DNA from: Acetobacter syzygii
GTDB lineage: Bacteria; Pseudomonadota; Alphaproteobacteria; Acetobacterales; Acetobacteraceae
Direction: 5' to 3'
DNA length: 64,000 bases
NCBI RefSeq assembly: GCF_000964225.1
Contig: NZ_BAMZ01000009.1
Coordinates: 142,123-206,122, forward strand
The notes under the pieces are model-generated. The model was not told where the DNA came from. It saw only the letters and a program-made list of their open reading frames with translations, and made no database searches. Positions 1 through 9,672 of the stretch are shown here, in pieces. The number at the start of each line of letters is the position of its first letter. The first letter of the stretch is position 1. The translations under genes were made by a program, and so were the position numbers.

Positions 1-166
1 TGAGCGAACCTGAGGATGATCCACTAAGCTAAGTGGAATATGACAAAACAGAATTTTGCTTTTTCTACAGTAACGTATCTGTTCCTCATGCGTTTGGATC
101 AATACAGACCTGCTGTGGGCTGCCAGCCCACACAGACCAAACGTAAAGGTTTTCCGGAGTTCACTG

Positions 167-865
167 ATGCCGACATGTTCCGAAGCCAGAAGCAACCTGC
201 TTTCGCTCCTGCATGGTGTTGAACACTTCAACACCGAAGTTTTCCCCGCTAAGGAAGCCCTGTTTGCCAGTCTGGCCAAAGGGCAGGCACCCGGTGCGCT
301 GTTTATCGCCTGTGCTGACAGTCGCATTAACCCCAACCTGATCACCCAGACAGAACCGGGTGATCTGTTTATTCTGCGCAACATTGGCAATCTGGTCCCC
401 GCCTACGGCGAAATGCTTGGAGGCGTTTCCTCCGCCATTGAATATGCGGTTCTGGGGCTTGGGGTGTCCTCCATTATTGTTTGCGGTCACTCCGACTGTG
501 GCGCCATGAAAGCCCTGCTGGAACCGGAAAAGAACGGACTGGACAAAATGCCCACAGTCCGTAGTTGGTTGCGCAATGCGGAGGCCGCACGCGCTGCCAC
601 CCTTAACACGCTCCGTTCAGAAGATGCCGGGCCAGCAACCGTGCGCTGCCTTGCCGAACAGAACGTATTGCTCCAGTTGGCTCATCTGCGTACCCACCCC
701 GCAGTAGCCGCAGGGCTGGCGCGTAACACGCTGTTCCTGCAAGGATGGTTCTACGATATTGGCACCGGGGAAATTTCGGTGCTGGATGAACAGACCCGTA
801 CGAGCGTACCGATCAGTGGTGTTATTGAAAAACTCCAAGAACAGGCGGAACAGGAAACCGCATAA
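167..865 (+). CDS. Beta-class carbonic anhydrase
   Basis: This 232-residue protein should interconvert CO2 and bicarbonate in the cytoplasm. The zinc ligands of the beta class are visible: Cys in the CADSR motif (about residue 49) and the His/Cys pair in CGHSDCGAM (about residues 107-112). The Asp-Arg dyad of CADSR is intact, and the length suits the family. GGAG lies 7 bases before the ATG, which supports this start. The gene stands alone on the plus strand, and the EEP-family gene follows within 40 bases, possibly cotranscribed. Bicarbonate supply for carboxylases or pH balance in an acid-producing cell would fit, but that role is inferred. The 166 bases upstream hold no gene I can support. 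Confidence 0.93.
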   Translation: MPTCSEARSNLLSLLHGVEHFNTEVFPAKEALFASLAKGQAPGALFIACADSRINPNLITQTEPGDLFILRNIGNLVPAYGEMLGGVSSAIEYAVLGLGVSSIIVCGHSDCGAMKALLEPEKNGLDKMPTVRSWLRNAEAARAATLNTLRSEDAGPATVRCLAEQNVLLQLAHLRTHPAVAAGLARNTLFLQGWFYDIGTGEISVLDEQTRTSVPISGVIEKLQEQAEQETA

Positions 866-905
866 AGCATCTGGTTTTTGCAGGTCGGTTCTCCGCCTCG
901 GTCTT

Positions 906-1763
906 ATGGCCGTTGCGGGAACCGGCTTTTTTTTGGCCCAGGCAAGTTGGGCTGCTCCGGCACAAACACTCAGACTCAGCACCTGGAACATGGACTGGCT
1001 ACTGGATGAGCAGGCACAGAATGCTCCCAGTGTACCAACGGATATTCCCCATAGAAATACACAGGATTTCACAAAACTGGCCGCATATGCCACCCGCTTG
1101 CGCCCCGACCTGATCGGCTTGCAGGAGGTTGGAGATTCAGCAACGCTGGCACGCCTGTTCCCCCGCTCCAAATACCAAATTTTTGTATCTCACGATGATA
1201 TTCCACAACATACCGCCCTGGCTGCACGGCAAGGGCTGCATATTCAGCGCAACCCGGACGTAACGGCATTAGCGCTTAAAACCCGACCCGAACACCATCC
1301 ACTCCGCAGCGGACTGGACATAACGCTCCAATTGGGCAGCAGGGATTTACGTGTTCTGGTTGTTCATTTCAAAACCGGCTGCTGGGATAATCCTTTATCG
1401 GAAATCCACCATGCTTGCCCCGTTCTGTTCCAGCAGTTCCAAGCTTTGCAGAACTGGATATCAGACAGAGCACAAAATGAAGAAGCTTTTGCCATACTAG
1501 GCGATTTTAACCGCCGCCTGACGCGCACTGACCCTCTTTTTACAGGCTTGAATCATATAACGCCCCTTACACTGGTCACCAGTGGTCAGGCCAGCCCTTG
1601 CCAGAATGGGAGCTTTTTTATTGACCATATTTTGCTTGGAGGTGCTGCGGCACAATGGCTCCAGCCAGACTCTTTACGCGTTATGATCATTCCGCAAAAC
1701 AGCGCCAGAACTTTAAGTGACCATTGCCCGGTCTCCGTTACCCTGCGCATACCGCAACCATAA
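906..1763 (+). CDS. Exported endonuclease/exonuclease/phosphatase (EEP) family protein
   Basis: The product belongs to the EEP (DNase I-like) metal-dependent phosphoesterase fold. Motifs seen are STWNMDW near the mature N-terminus, GLQEVGD (metal-binding Glu), VVHFKTGC, ILGDFNR (catalytic Asp/Asn) and LSDHCPV (catalytic His) near the end. A hydrophobic stretch ending in SWA-AP suggests a signal peptide, so it probably acts in the periplasm. The start is uncertain. ATG 906 gives 285 residues but lacks a basic N-region and a clear ribosome-binding site. An earlier GTG/TTG around 816-828, overlapping the carbonic anhydrase end, would add a basic N-region. The substrate (nucleic acid, sugar phosphate or lipid phosphate) cannot be told from sequence. 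Confidence 0.8.
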   Translation: MAVAGTGFFLAQASWAAPAQTLRLSTWNMDWLLDEQAQNAPSVPTDIPHRNTQDFTKLAAYATRLRPDLIGLQEVGDSATLARLFPRSKYQIFVSHDDIPQHTALAARQGLHIQRNPDVTALALKTRPEHHPLRSGLDITLQLGSRDLRVLVVHFKTGCWDNPLSEIHHACPVLFQQFQALQNWISDRAQNEEAFAILGDFNRRLTRTDPLFTGLNHITPLTLVTSGQASPCQNGSFFIDHILLGGAAAQWLQPDSLRVMIIPQNSARTLSDHCPVSVTLRIPQP

Positions 1764-1766
1764 AAA

Positions 1767-1796
1767 AAGACCGCTACGAAAACCGTAGCGGCCCTT
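1767..1796. terminator. Bidirectional terminator between convergent genes
   Basis: An 8-bp perfect inverted repeat (CCGCTACG at 1771-1778, CGTAGCGG at 1784-1791) has an A-run on the left and a CTTTT stretch on the right. It lies between the EEP gene and the convergent DEAD-box helicase gene, so it can serve both strands. Confidence 0.8.
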
Positions 1797-1818
1797 TTGG
1801 TCTTCTTGGTCACACCGA

Positions 1819-3117
1819 TCAGGCGTGAGCACCCGCCCTGTGGGAAGAACCCGGACGCCCACCGGAACGACGGGGGGGGCCACCACGACCACCACCGCCA
1901 CCATTGCGGGGCGGCCCACCACGACCACGACCACCGCCACCCAGCACTGGTGGACGCTGCGTGGAAAATTCCGCTTCTTCTGAATGCCAGGGATGATCAC
2001 GCACAACAGGGATGGATTTCCCGATTGTTTTTTCAATATCCTTCAACCATGCGCGCTGCTCCGCATCGCAGAAAGAAACAGCCCAACCATCACGCCCTGC
2101 ACGCGCAGTACGGCCAATACGGTGCACGTAGCTTTCGGGCACATTCGGCAGGTCATAGTTGAACACGTGGCTAACTTCATCCACGTCAATACCACGGGCA
2201 GCAATATCAGTCGCAACAAGCACTTTAACCGAGCCAGCCCGGAAGCCCTTCATAGCCCGCTCACGCGCACCCTGAGACTTGTTGCCGTGGATGGCTTCTG
2301 CCGTCACACTGTTCTTGTTCAGGAACTCAGCAACCTTGTTGGCTTCATGCTTCATCAGCGTAAACACAACAGCGCGGGCAACCTTATCAGATTCCACCAT
2401 GGTCAGCAGCGCATCGCGTTTATCGGATGTGCCATTCACAAACATAATGGCCTGCTGAATACGGTCGACCGTGCTGGATGGTGGCGCAACTTCCACGCGG
2501 GCCGGATTGCTCAGCAGGGATGCCGCCAGATCTTCAATGCTCTTGGGCATGGTGGCCGAGAACAGCAAGGTCTGCCGCTGGGCGGGAACGTAGCTCATAA
2601 TCCGGCGGATATCGCGCACAAAGCCCATATCGAGCATACGATCAGCCTCGTCGAGCACCAGAACTTCAAGCCCGGAGAGGTCAATGTAGCCCTGACCGAT
2701 CAGGTCCAGCAAACGGCCAGGTGCAGCTACCAGCACATCCACGCCGCGGCGCATGGCCTCAACCTGCCGCCCTTGCCCTACACCACCAAACACAACAGCC
2801 TGCGAGAACTTCATGTAACGTGCGTAGGCTTTAAAACTATCGCTGATCTGGGCAACCAGTTCACGCGTTGGTGCCAGCACCAGAACACGCGGCTGTTTGG
2901 GAGCGGCTGCTTTGGGGTTGTTGTGCAGATGTTGCAGAATAGGCAGCGCAAAAGATGCGGTCTTGCCTGTTCCTGTCTGGGCAAGCCCTAACAGATCACG
3001 CCCTTCAAGCAGATGCGGAATGGAACCCGCCTGAATGGGGGTAGGTATTTCGTACCCTTGATCCGTCAACGCCTGCAACAGGGGAGCGGCAAGTTTCAGA
3101 TCCGAAAAAGTAGTCAT
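1819..3117 (-). CDS. DEAD-box ATP-dependent RNA helicase, RhlE-type
   Basis: A 432-residue RNA helicase with all core motifs in order: a Q-motif region (YEIPTPIQAGSIP), motif I AQTGTGKT, PTREL, motif II DEAD (VLDEADRM), motif III SAT, ATDIAARGIDVD, and motif VI HRIGRTARAG. The last ~50 residues are a Gly/Arg-rich RGG tail (GGGGRGRGG and repeats), a typical non-specific RNA-binding extension of RhlE-like helicases. It probably remodels structured RNA in ribosome assembly or mRNA decay. The gene is preceded on its own strand by a ~500-bp AT-rich region that probably holds its promoter and a long leader. That would suit the cold-induced regulation known for some family members, but this is inference. 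Confidence 0.95.
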   Translation of the reverse strand: MTTFSDLKLAAPLLQALTDQGYEIPTPIQAGSIPHLLEGRDLLGLAQTGTGKTASFALPILQHLHNNPKAAAPKQPRVLVLAPTRELVAQISDSFKAYARYMKFSQAVVFGGVGQGRQVEAMRRGVDVLVAAPGRLLDLIGQGYIDLSGLEVLVLDEADRMLDMGFVRDIRRIMSYVPAQRQTLLFSATMPKSIEDLAASLLSNPARVEVAPPSSTVDRIQQAIMFVNGTSDKRDALLTMVESDKVARAVVFTLMKHEANKVAEFLNKNSVTAEAIHGNKSQGARERAMKGFRAGSVKVLVATDIAARGIDVDEVSHVFNYDLPNVPESYVHRIGRTARAGRDGWAVSFCDAEQRAWLKDIEKTIGKSIPVVRDHPWHSEEAEFSTQRPPVLGGGGRGRGGPPRNGGGGGRGGPPRRSGGRPGSSHRAGAHA

Positions 3118-3613
3118 TTAGGGGCAACCTCTCCATGCACCTGAAAATCAGTCACATCCACACTTAACGTCAGTCACGCACTACCAAACCAAATTATAGA
3201 TGACAGAGCAGAACCGTCTCTAAGCCAGACCAGACGGACAGGTCAGCATGAATTTTATTACATTACAGACAGAATAAGAAATTTTCGGAATCATGCATCC
3301 CGCGCATACTGTCTTGGAAGAATTATATAAAAGCAGTCTGAGCGCCCCGCAAGGGTTCCGTACCATATTGGTCCGAAAATAAGCAGCCCGCAGAACTGTT
3401 ACAACATCTGCAAATCACGATCATCAGACATCTGATATATACATGTTTTTTATCATATAACTAGTATTTTTAATATATTTTTTGCACACCACGCCACAGA
3501 GCAGCCCCTGTTTGGCTGCATTGCTGTTTTTCAAATCTAACTTATTTTTTAGGCTTCTGTTAAGAACTGCCCATCAAGCCGGACATTTGCGCAACACCAA
3601 TCACCATATAAAA
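3118..3613. other. AT-rich intergenic region, no gene seen
   Basis: About 500 bases between the 3' end of metW and the 5' end of the helicase gene, both on the minus strand. The part from ~3400 to 3500 is strikingly AT-rich compared with the coding regions. It contains a perfect dyad ATCAGA-CA-TCTGAT (3423-3436) followed by TATATA and TTTTTAATATATTTTTT stretches. I see no plausible ORF with a ribosome-binding site and no recognisable RNA gene. It most likely contains the helicase promoter and leader. Confidence 0.6.
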
Positions 3614-4213
3614 TTAACGTCGCCGTAATAAAAACAGAGCCTGCTCACCAAACAGATTGGCCAAACGAATGGAGCGCCGCCAAGGTGCGCGCTCCCCTTC
3701 TTCATCCACAGCCATCCATTTTTCCACAATATATCCGTCCTGACGACAGAGTTCGAGAAAATCCCGAATCGTGCAGGGGTGAATATTGGGCGTTTCGTAC
3801 CAAGGGGTGTGCCACACTGCCGTCATGGGCATACGTCCGCCTAGCAAAAGGCGCAGACGCAGTTGCCAGTGCCCAAAATTAGGGAAAGAAACAATGGCAT
3901 ACCGCCCAATGCGCAGCATCTGCCGGAGCACCTCCCTTGGGCGTTCGACCGCCTGCAAAGTACGCTGGAGCACCACGTAATCAAACGAATGGTCGGGGTA
4001 ATAGGCCAGATCGTGGTCGGCATCCCCATGCACAACGGGGAGACCGTGCGCCACGGAGCGCGTGACCAGTTCCATATTCAGTTCAATACCACGCGCATCA
4101 CACCCACGCTCACGGTATAAATGGCCGATCAACGTGCCATCCCCGCTGCCAATATCCAGCACGCGTGTGCGGGGTTCGATCATGTCTGCAATCAGGCGTT
4201 GGTCTAGACGCAT
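3614..4213 (-). CDS. metW: Methionine biosynthesis protein MetW
   Basis: This 199-residue SAM-dependent methyltransferase-fold protein is the usual partner of homoserine O-acetyltransferase in Alphaproteobacteria. The glycine-rich SAM loop VLDIGSGDGTLIGHL is near residues 19-33, and the MetW-like stretches NMELV, DYVVLQRTLQ and SFPNFGHWQLR follow. Its start codon overlaps the metX stop by one base (TGATG), so the two are translationally coupled. MetW is known to be needed with MetX for methionine synthesis in several relatives. No terminator is evident downstream. Confidence 0.93.
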   Translation of the reverse strand: MRLDQRLIADMIEPRTRVLDIGSGDGTLIGHLYRERGCDARGIELNMELVTRSVAHGLPVVHGDADHDLAYYPDHSFDYVVLQRTLQAVERPREVLRQMLRIGRYAIVSFPNFGHWQLRLRLLLGGRMPMTAVWHTPWYETPNIHPCTIRDFLELCRQDGYIVEKWMAVDEEGERAPWRRSIRLANLFGEQALFLLRRR

Positions 4214-5388
4214 CAGGACAATCCCGCATGTTCAGCAACACCGCACAGAAAACCACGCACGGTCCGGTCAAAGTCCGGCTCATCCAGCAAAAAGGCATCA
4301 TGACCTTTATCGGTCTCGATCTCGACAAACGAGACGTTGGCCGCAGCCCGGTTTAAAGCCCGCGCAAGTGTTCGGGCGGCAGATGTGGGGAACAGCCAGT
4401 CCGAGGAAAATGAAACAACACAAAACCGGACCGCCGTACCAACAAATGCCGAGGTCAGTTCACCATCGTGGTCGGCGGCAATATCAAACCAGTCCATCGC
4501 CCGCGTGATGCTCAGGTAAGAGTTGGCATCAAACCGGCGGACAAAGCTGGAGCCTTGATAACGCAGGTAGGATTCCACCTCAAAAATATCACCAAACATG
4601 GAAACAGGCCCCTCCGGCCCCTGCCCTCCGGCTGGTCCGCTGCGCATCCGCCGCCCGAACTTGCGGGTCAGGGCCTCCTCCGACAGATAGGTGATATGGG
4701 CCATCATACGTGCCACAGCCAATCCACGCGCGGGCACAACATCCGCTTCCCAATACCGCCCTCCCCGCCAGTCCGGGTCAGCAATAATGGCCTGACGCCC
4801 AACCTCGTTAAACGCAATATTCTGGGCGGAGTGGAAAGGGGCCGTGGCAATGGGCATAACGGCCAGCATCATCTGCGGGTAGGTTACAGCCCATTCGAGC
4901 ACCTGCATCCCCCCCATGGACCCGCCAACCACGGCAAACAGGCGGTCTATCCCCAAGCTACGTACCAGCTTGTACTGGGCGCGCACCATGTCGCGGATGG
5001 TAATGGGCGGGAACGCAGTTCCCCACAATTCGTCTGGAGCACCCTGTCCATCAGTCCGCAAGGAGCGTGGACCTGTGCTCCCCATACATCCACCCAGAAC
5101 ATTGGAGCAGATCACAAAAAAACGGTCTGTATCGATCGGCTTGCCCGGCCCGACCATGCGCCCCCACCAACCGGGTTTACCAGTCAGCGGGTGGGTTTCC
5201 GCCACATACTGGTCACCAGTAAAGGCATGGCAGATAAGAATGGCATTGTCTTTTTGGGGCGAAAGCCGACCATACGTACAATACGCAATATCCACCGGGG
5301 CCAAAGTAACCCCACAGTCCAGTTCCACCCCTTCGGGAAAACTGACATGGGGATGATTACCGATATGAAGGGGCGCTGTACTGTTCAT
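4213..5388 (-). CDS. metX: Homoserine O-acetyltransferase
   Basis: The enzyme transfers an acetyl group from acetyl-CoA to L-homoserine in methionine synthesis. It is an alpha/beta-hydrolase-fold protein. The nucleophile elbow [10 protein letters not shown] carries the catalytic Ser, [12 protein letters not shown] is the family signature before it, and the C-terminal catalytic Asp and His lie in SSDWLFP and [12 protein letters not shown] chose ATG 5388 (391 residues, [10 protein letters not shown]...). The reading frame stays open to 5484, but the extra 32 residues do not resemble the family and would run almost to the lepA stop. GGAG lies 14 bases upstream. It is followed by the overlapping metW. 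The family can use acetyl- or succinyl-CoA, and the substrate cannot be fixed by eye. Confidence 0.93.
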   Translation of the reverse strand: MNSTAPLHIGNHPHVSFPEGVELDCGVTLAPVDIAYCTYGRLSPQKDNAILICHAFTGDQYVAETHPLTGKPGWWGRMVGPGKPIDTDRFFVICSNVLGGCMGSTGPRSLRTDGQGAPDELWGTAFPPITIRDMVRAQYKLVRSLGIDRLFAVVGGSMGGMQVLEWAVTYPQMMLAVMPIATAPFHSAQNIAFNEVGRQAIIADPDWRGGRYWEADVVPARGLAVARMMAHITYLSEEALTRKFGRRMRSGPAGGQGPEGPVSMFGDIFEVESYLRYQGSSFVRRFDANSYLSITRAMDWFDIAADHDGELTSAFVGTAVRFCVVSFSSDWLFPTSAARTLARALNRAAANVSFVEIETDKGHDAFLLDEPDFDRTVRGFLCGVAEHAGLS

Positions 5389-5516
5389 AAAACCGCTGCA
5401 TTCTCCAACCCGGGCAGGCCGGGCAAAAACCAGTGTCAGCCCCGGTTGCACTGGCATTGCCAGACCGGGTTTTATCCCGGCCACATTCTGGCAGAAGCCG
5501 GTCCGGCAATACCCTG

Positions 5517-7322
5517 TTAGTGTTCCATTTTAAGCGCGGCAAGGAAGGCGCTTTGGGGGATTTCCACCTTACCAAACTGCCGCATTCGCTTTTTACCCTC
5601 TTTCTGCTTTTCCAGCAGTTTGCGCTTACGCGAAATATCGCCACCATAGCACTTGGCTGTTACGTCCTTGGAGAGAGCCCCTATGGTTTCTCGTGCAATA
5701 ACGCGGCTGCCAATAGCGGCCTGAATGGCAATTTTAAACAACTGGCGTGGAATAAGCTCCTTAAGCCGCGCACAAATGGAACGACCGCGCGTTTCTGCTG
5801 CAGAGCGATGCGCAATAAAGCACAGCGCATCCACAGGTTCCTGATTGACCAGAATGGAAATACGCACAAGATCGCTCTCTTCGTATCCATCCATCTGGTA
5901 ATCAAAACTCGCATAACCACGGGTTAGCGATTTGAGCCGGTCGTAGAAGTCAAACACCACCTCGTTCAGAGGCAGACGATAGACGGCCATAGCCCGGTTG
6001 CCAACATAGGTCAGATCGATCTGCACGCCACGCCGCTCTGTGCAGAGTGTGAGCACAGCACCCAGATATTCATCGGGCACCATAATGTTGGCCTTGATCC
6101 ACGGTTCCTCAATTTTTTCAATCAAGGAACCATCGGGCATATCGGCCGGGTTATGGAGTTCTTCCATCTCCCCATTGGTGCGATAGATTTTATACACCAC
6201 GGACGGCGCGGTAGCGATCAGATCAAGATCGAACTCGCGGGACAGCCGTTCCTGAATAATTTCCAGATGCAGCAACCCAAGGAAGCCACAACGGAAACCA
6301 AACCCAAGGGCTGCGGATGTTTCTGCTTCATAATGGAACGAGGCATCGTTCAGCCGCAGTTTGGCCAGACTGTCCCGCAGTTTTTCAAAATCATCAGCGA
6401 CAATGGGGTACAGCCCACACCACACCACGGGAATGGAGGGTTTAAAACCGGGCAGAGGGGTTGCCGCAGGCCGACGATCATCCGTGATCGTATCCCCCAC
6501 GTTACAGTCTGCAACGGTTTTGATTGCCGCGTTAATGAACCCCATTTCTCCCGGACCAAGGCTTTCCACAGCCGTCATCCGTGGAGCGAACACGCCCACC
6601 TGATCCACCTGATGCACTGCACCCGATGACATCATGCGAACTTTCATGCCTTTTTTCAGGCGGCCTTCCTTAATCCGCACCAGCACGATTACACCCAGAT
6701 AGGGATCGTACCAGCTATCTACCAGCATGGCCTGCAAGGGTTTTTCAGCATCACCCTGAGGTGGGGGCAGACGGGTGACAACGGCTTCCAGCACGCCCTC
6801 GATATTCAGCCCCGTCTTGGCTGAAATCTCAACAGCATCATCAGCCGGAATGCCAATGACTTCCTCGATCTGTGCCTTAACACGCTCTGGCTCTGCCGCA
6901 GGCAGATCGACCTTGTTGAGCACGGGCACAATCTCGTGGTTGGCATCAATGGCCTGATAGACGTTGGCCAGTGTCTGGGCTTCCACGCCCTGAGAGGCAT
7001 CGACCACCAGAAGCGATCCCTCGCACGCGGCAAGGGAGCGGCTGACTTCGTATGCAAAGTCAACATGTCCGGGGGTGTCCATCAAATTCAGGACATAGGT
7101 CTTGCCGTCCTTGGCCGGATACGTCAGCCGGACAGTCTGCGCTTTGATGGTAATACCACGCTCGCGCTCCAGATCCATGTTATCAAGAACCTGATTGGTC
7201 ATCTCGCGGGCAGTCAGGGCTCCACACGCCTGAATCAGGCGGTCGGCCAGAGTGGACTTTCCATGATCGATATGTGCGATGATGGAAAAATTGCGGATGA
7301 GCGAAAGGGGTACATCGGTCAT
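5517..7322 (-). CDS. lepA: Elongation factor 4 (LepA) GTPase
   Basis: A 601-residue translational GTPase that acts on stalled or back-translocated ribosomes. GTP-binding motifs are intact: [10 protein letters not shown] (G1), the RGITI switch I region, DTPGHVDF (G3), NKVDLP (G4) and SAKTG (G5). The LepA-specific C-terminal domain is present ([20 protein letters not shown]). Length is normal. AAGGGG sits just before the ATG. metX follows 128 bases after its stop on the same strand, so a shared transcript is possible. Confidence 0.97.
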   Translation of the reverse strand: MTDVPLSLIRNFSIIAHIDHGKSTLADRLIQACGALTAREMTNQVLDNMDLERERGITIKAQTVRLTYPAKDGKTYVLNLMDTPGHVDFAYEVSRSLAACEGSLLVVDASQGVEAQTLANVYQAIDANHEIVPVLNKVDLPAAEPERVKAQIEEVIGIPADDAVEISAKTGLNIEGVLEAVVTRLPPPQGDAEKPLQAMLVDSWYDPYLGVIVLVRIKEGRLKKGMKVRMMSSGAVHQVDQVGVFAPRMTAVESLGPGEMGFINAAIKTVADCNVGDTITDDRRPAATPLPGFKPSIPVVWCGLYPIVADDFEKLRDSLAKLRLNDASFHYEAETSAALGFGFRCGFLGLLHLEIIQERLSREFDLDLIATAPSVVYKIYRTNGEMEELHNPADMPDGSLIEKIEEPWIKANIMVPDEYLGAVLTLCTERRGVQIDLTYVGNRAMAVYRLPLNEVVFDFYDRLKSLTRGYASFDYQMDGYEESDLVRISILVNQEPVDALCFIAHRSAAETRGRSICARLKELIPRQLFKIAIQAAIGSRVIARETIGALSKDVTAKCYGGDISRKRKLLEKQKEGKKRMRQFGKVEIPQSAFLAALKMEH

Positions 7323-7456
7323 GATGCCCCTTTACGGGAAATGAAGAGAAAAGTCAGCCTGTTCCTATGCTCCGGGCTGCACTTTCCCACACTTTTTTCA
7401 CGCACAGGTGCATTGCCCTGCCAGCACCCCTTTATTTTGGGGTAAAAAGCGCCTGT

Positions 7457-9496
7457 TTAGGCAACCCGATTCATGGTGATCTGCCCATTTTTAACAACAT
7501 CATCCAGGCACGCGGGGCGACCCAGCAAAAATCCCTGAGCCTCTTCACACCCGACCTCGTGGAGCATATTCAGCTGGTCGGCTGTCTCGATCCCTTCCGC
7601 CATGACCGGAATATCAAACGCCTTACCCAGCGCCAGCACGGCATGGACAACCGCCAGCGTCTGATCGCTCGCCTGCACGGCACCAAAAAAGGACCGGTCA
7701 ATTTTTATACGATCGAAAGAAAAGCGGCGCAGCGTATCCAGCGACGAATATCCCGTACCAAAATCATCCAACGCCAGACTGACACCCATGCTCTTGATCT
7801 GGCGCAGCACCTGCAAGGCGCGGGGCTGATCGGCAATAATGGTCGATTCTGTCAGTTCCAGTTCCAGCCGCTCTGGTGGCAGCCCTGTCTGTTCCAGCAC
7901 ATTGGCCACAACACGCGCAATGTCCGTATGAACAAACTGTATGCCCGACAAGTTGACGGCAACCTTGTAAGGTTGCTGCCACAACACTGCCTCTGCGCAC
8001 ACAGACCTAAGCACCCATTCCCCTATTTGCAGGATCAGATCGCTCTCTTCAGCCAGGGGAATAAAATCATCGGGCATAATAGTACCCCGTGTAGGGTGCT
8101 GCCAGCGTACCAGAGCCTCAAACCCCCGGATTTCTCCAGTCGCAACAACTCTTTGCACCTGATAGCAGACCGTAAGCTGCCCGGCCTTGACCGCATCGCG
8201 CAGGTCGGCTGCCAGCTTGCGACGGTTGCGTACTTTTTCGTCCATTGACGGTTCATAAAAACAGGGATGACGCCCCGGATCTGCCTTGGCGCGATACATG
8301 GCCAGATCGGCATTATTGATCAGGGCTTCCTTATCAGATGCATGATCGGGCCATATGGCAACCCCCAGACTGGCCCCGGACTGGACTTCCGAATCTTCAA
8401 AACGAATGGGTTTAAACAGAACCTCTTCCAGCCTGTGCAAAAACACCTTGATCTGTTCAGCAGAGGTCATGCGGCAAAGGGCCTGAAACTCATCTCCACC
8501 CGTTCTGGCGATAAATTCGCTGCTATTATCCTGCAACACGGCACGCAGCCGTCGCCCAAGAATACGCAGAACCTCATCCCCCGCCTTGTGGCCGCGCAGG
8601 TCGTTAATTTCCTTAAACCGGTTAAGGTCAATCCCGACCAGAGCGAGCTTGCCGTTGGTCTCCCGCGCCCAGTCCAGTTCCAGATCAAGACGTTGATGGA
8701 AGTTCATGCGGTTGGGCAGGCCGGTCAAAGGATCATTCAGCGCCATACGCCGCAGCTTTTCCACCGAGTCCGCACGGGAACTGTCATCAATCATGCCACT
8801 GACCAGACCGCCCCCCACGATCAGGAAAGACATGATGGCAATCGCTGCCGCCAGCACAATGGAATCATCCCCCTGGCCTGCAATGGCCGCCGCATGAGAT
8901 GTGACCTGCACATGGTATGCAGCCATGCCAATAAAATGAACAGACAGCACGGCCAGTGCCAGAACCGCCGCCATAGATGCCGTGGCGCGCCGCCCTCCCT
9001 TAACGCCCATACGTACCGCGAGCACACACAGCACGACTGCCGCCAGAACAGAAATAACCAGACAGGGCATATTCCACGTCGTCTGGCCCTGCACACGGTA
9101 GGCCAACATGCCGGTGTAGTGCATGGCAACAATGGCCAGCCCAACAATGGCACCACCAATTTCGGGCAAAAACCGGGCAAAACGGCAGGTGGCGAGCGTA
9201 AACCCTATGGTGCTGCCAAACACGGCTATAAGCAGGGATATACTGGTTAACAAAGGGTCAAACCGGGCGGGCGCACCTGTGCCATACCCCAGCATGGCCA
9301 CAAAGTGGGTGCACCAGATTGCAACGCCACTCGATAATGCTGTCAAAAAAAGCCACGCATACCACTGGTTGGTTTTGGCGCGCAGGGCATGGCGGAACAG
9401 GGATGCGGTAACACCAGAACCACAACAGCATAGCAAGGCAGCTACACAGACCAGCCACAGGTTATGCTGGCCAAGAATGCACCTTACAACCATCAT
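7457..9496 (-). CDS. MHYT-GGDEF-EAL membrane protein for cyclic-di-GMP turnover
   Basis: The first ~240 residues form seven membrane segments with three MHYT-type motifs (THFVAMLGY, AMHYTGMLAY, VHFIGMAAYH). These are proposed to sense gases or copper in this family. A diguanylate cyclase domain follows with an intact GGDEF (ARTGGDEF), but no obvious RxxD inhibitory site is near it. The C-terminal EAL phosphodiesterase domain has FEALVRW, ELTES, DDFGTGYSSL, KIDRSF and AEGIET, all intact, so it could hydrolyse c-di-GMP. I prefer ATG 9496 (679 residues), preceded by GGGAAG 8 bases away, over the TTG at 9514. It stands alone. Which activity dominates cannot be read from sequence. Confidence 0.92.
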   Translation of the reverse strand: MMVVRCILGQHNLWLVCVAALLCCCGSGVTASLFRHALRAKTNQWYAWLFLTALSSGVAIWCTHFVAMLGYGTGAPARFDPLLTSISLLIAVFGSTIGFTLATCRFARFLPEIGGAIVGLAIVAMHYTGMLAYRVQGQTTWNMPCLVISVLAAVVLCVLAVRMGVKGGRRATASMAAVLALAVLSVHFIGMAAYHVQVTSHAAAIAGQGDDSIVLAAAIAIMSFLIVGGGLVSGMIDDSSRADSVEKLRRMALNDPLTGLPNRMNFHQRLDLELDWARETNGKLALVGIDLNRFKEINDLRGHKAGDEVLRILGRRLRAVLQDNSSEFIARTGGDEFQALCRMTSAEQIKVFLHRLEEVLFKPIRFEDSEVQSGASLGVAIWPDHASDKEALINNADLAMYRAKADPGRHPCFYEPSMDEKVRNRRKLAADLRDAVKAGQLTVCYQVQRVVATGEIRGFEALVRWQHPTRGTIMPDDFIPLAEESDLILQIGEWVLRSVCAEAVLWQQPYKVAVNLSGIQFVHTDIARVVANVLEQTGLPPERLELELTESTIIADQPRALQVLRQIKSMGVSLALDDFGTGYSSLDTLRRFSFDRIKIDRSFFGAVQASDQTLAVVHAVLALGKAFDIPVMAEGIETADQLNMLHEVGCEEAQGFLLGRPACLDDVVKNGQITMNRVA

Positions 9497-9672
9497 CAGA
9501 AGCGCTTCCCACAACCCAACTTACTGAAAAAACAATATATTCTTAAAATTCTACTTTAATTTGCTCCAAGGTATCCAAAACTGTCCTCCAAAGGAACGAA
9601 ATTTTGCCACAGTCTTAAAAACATTATTTTATAATCTGATTTCCCCAGAACGGGCTTACGCTAAGCGGCTGC

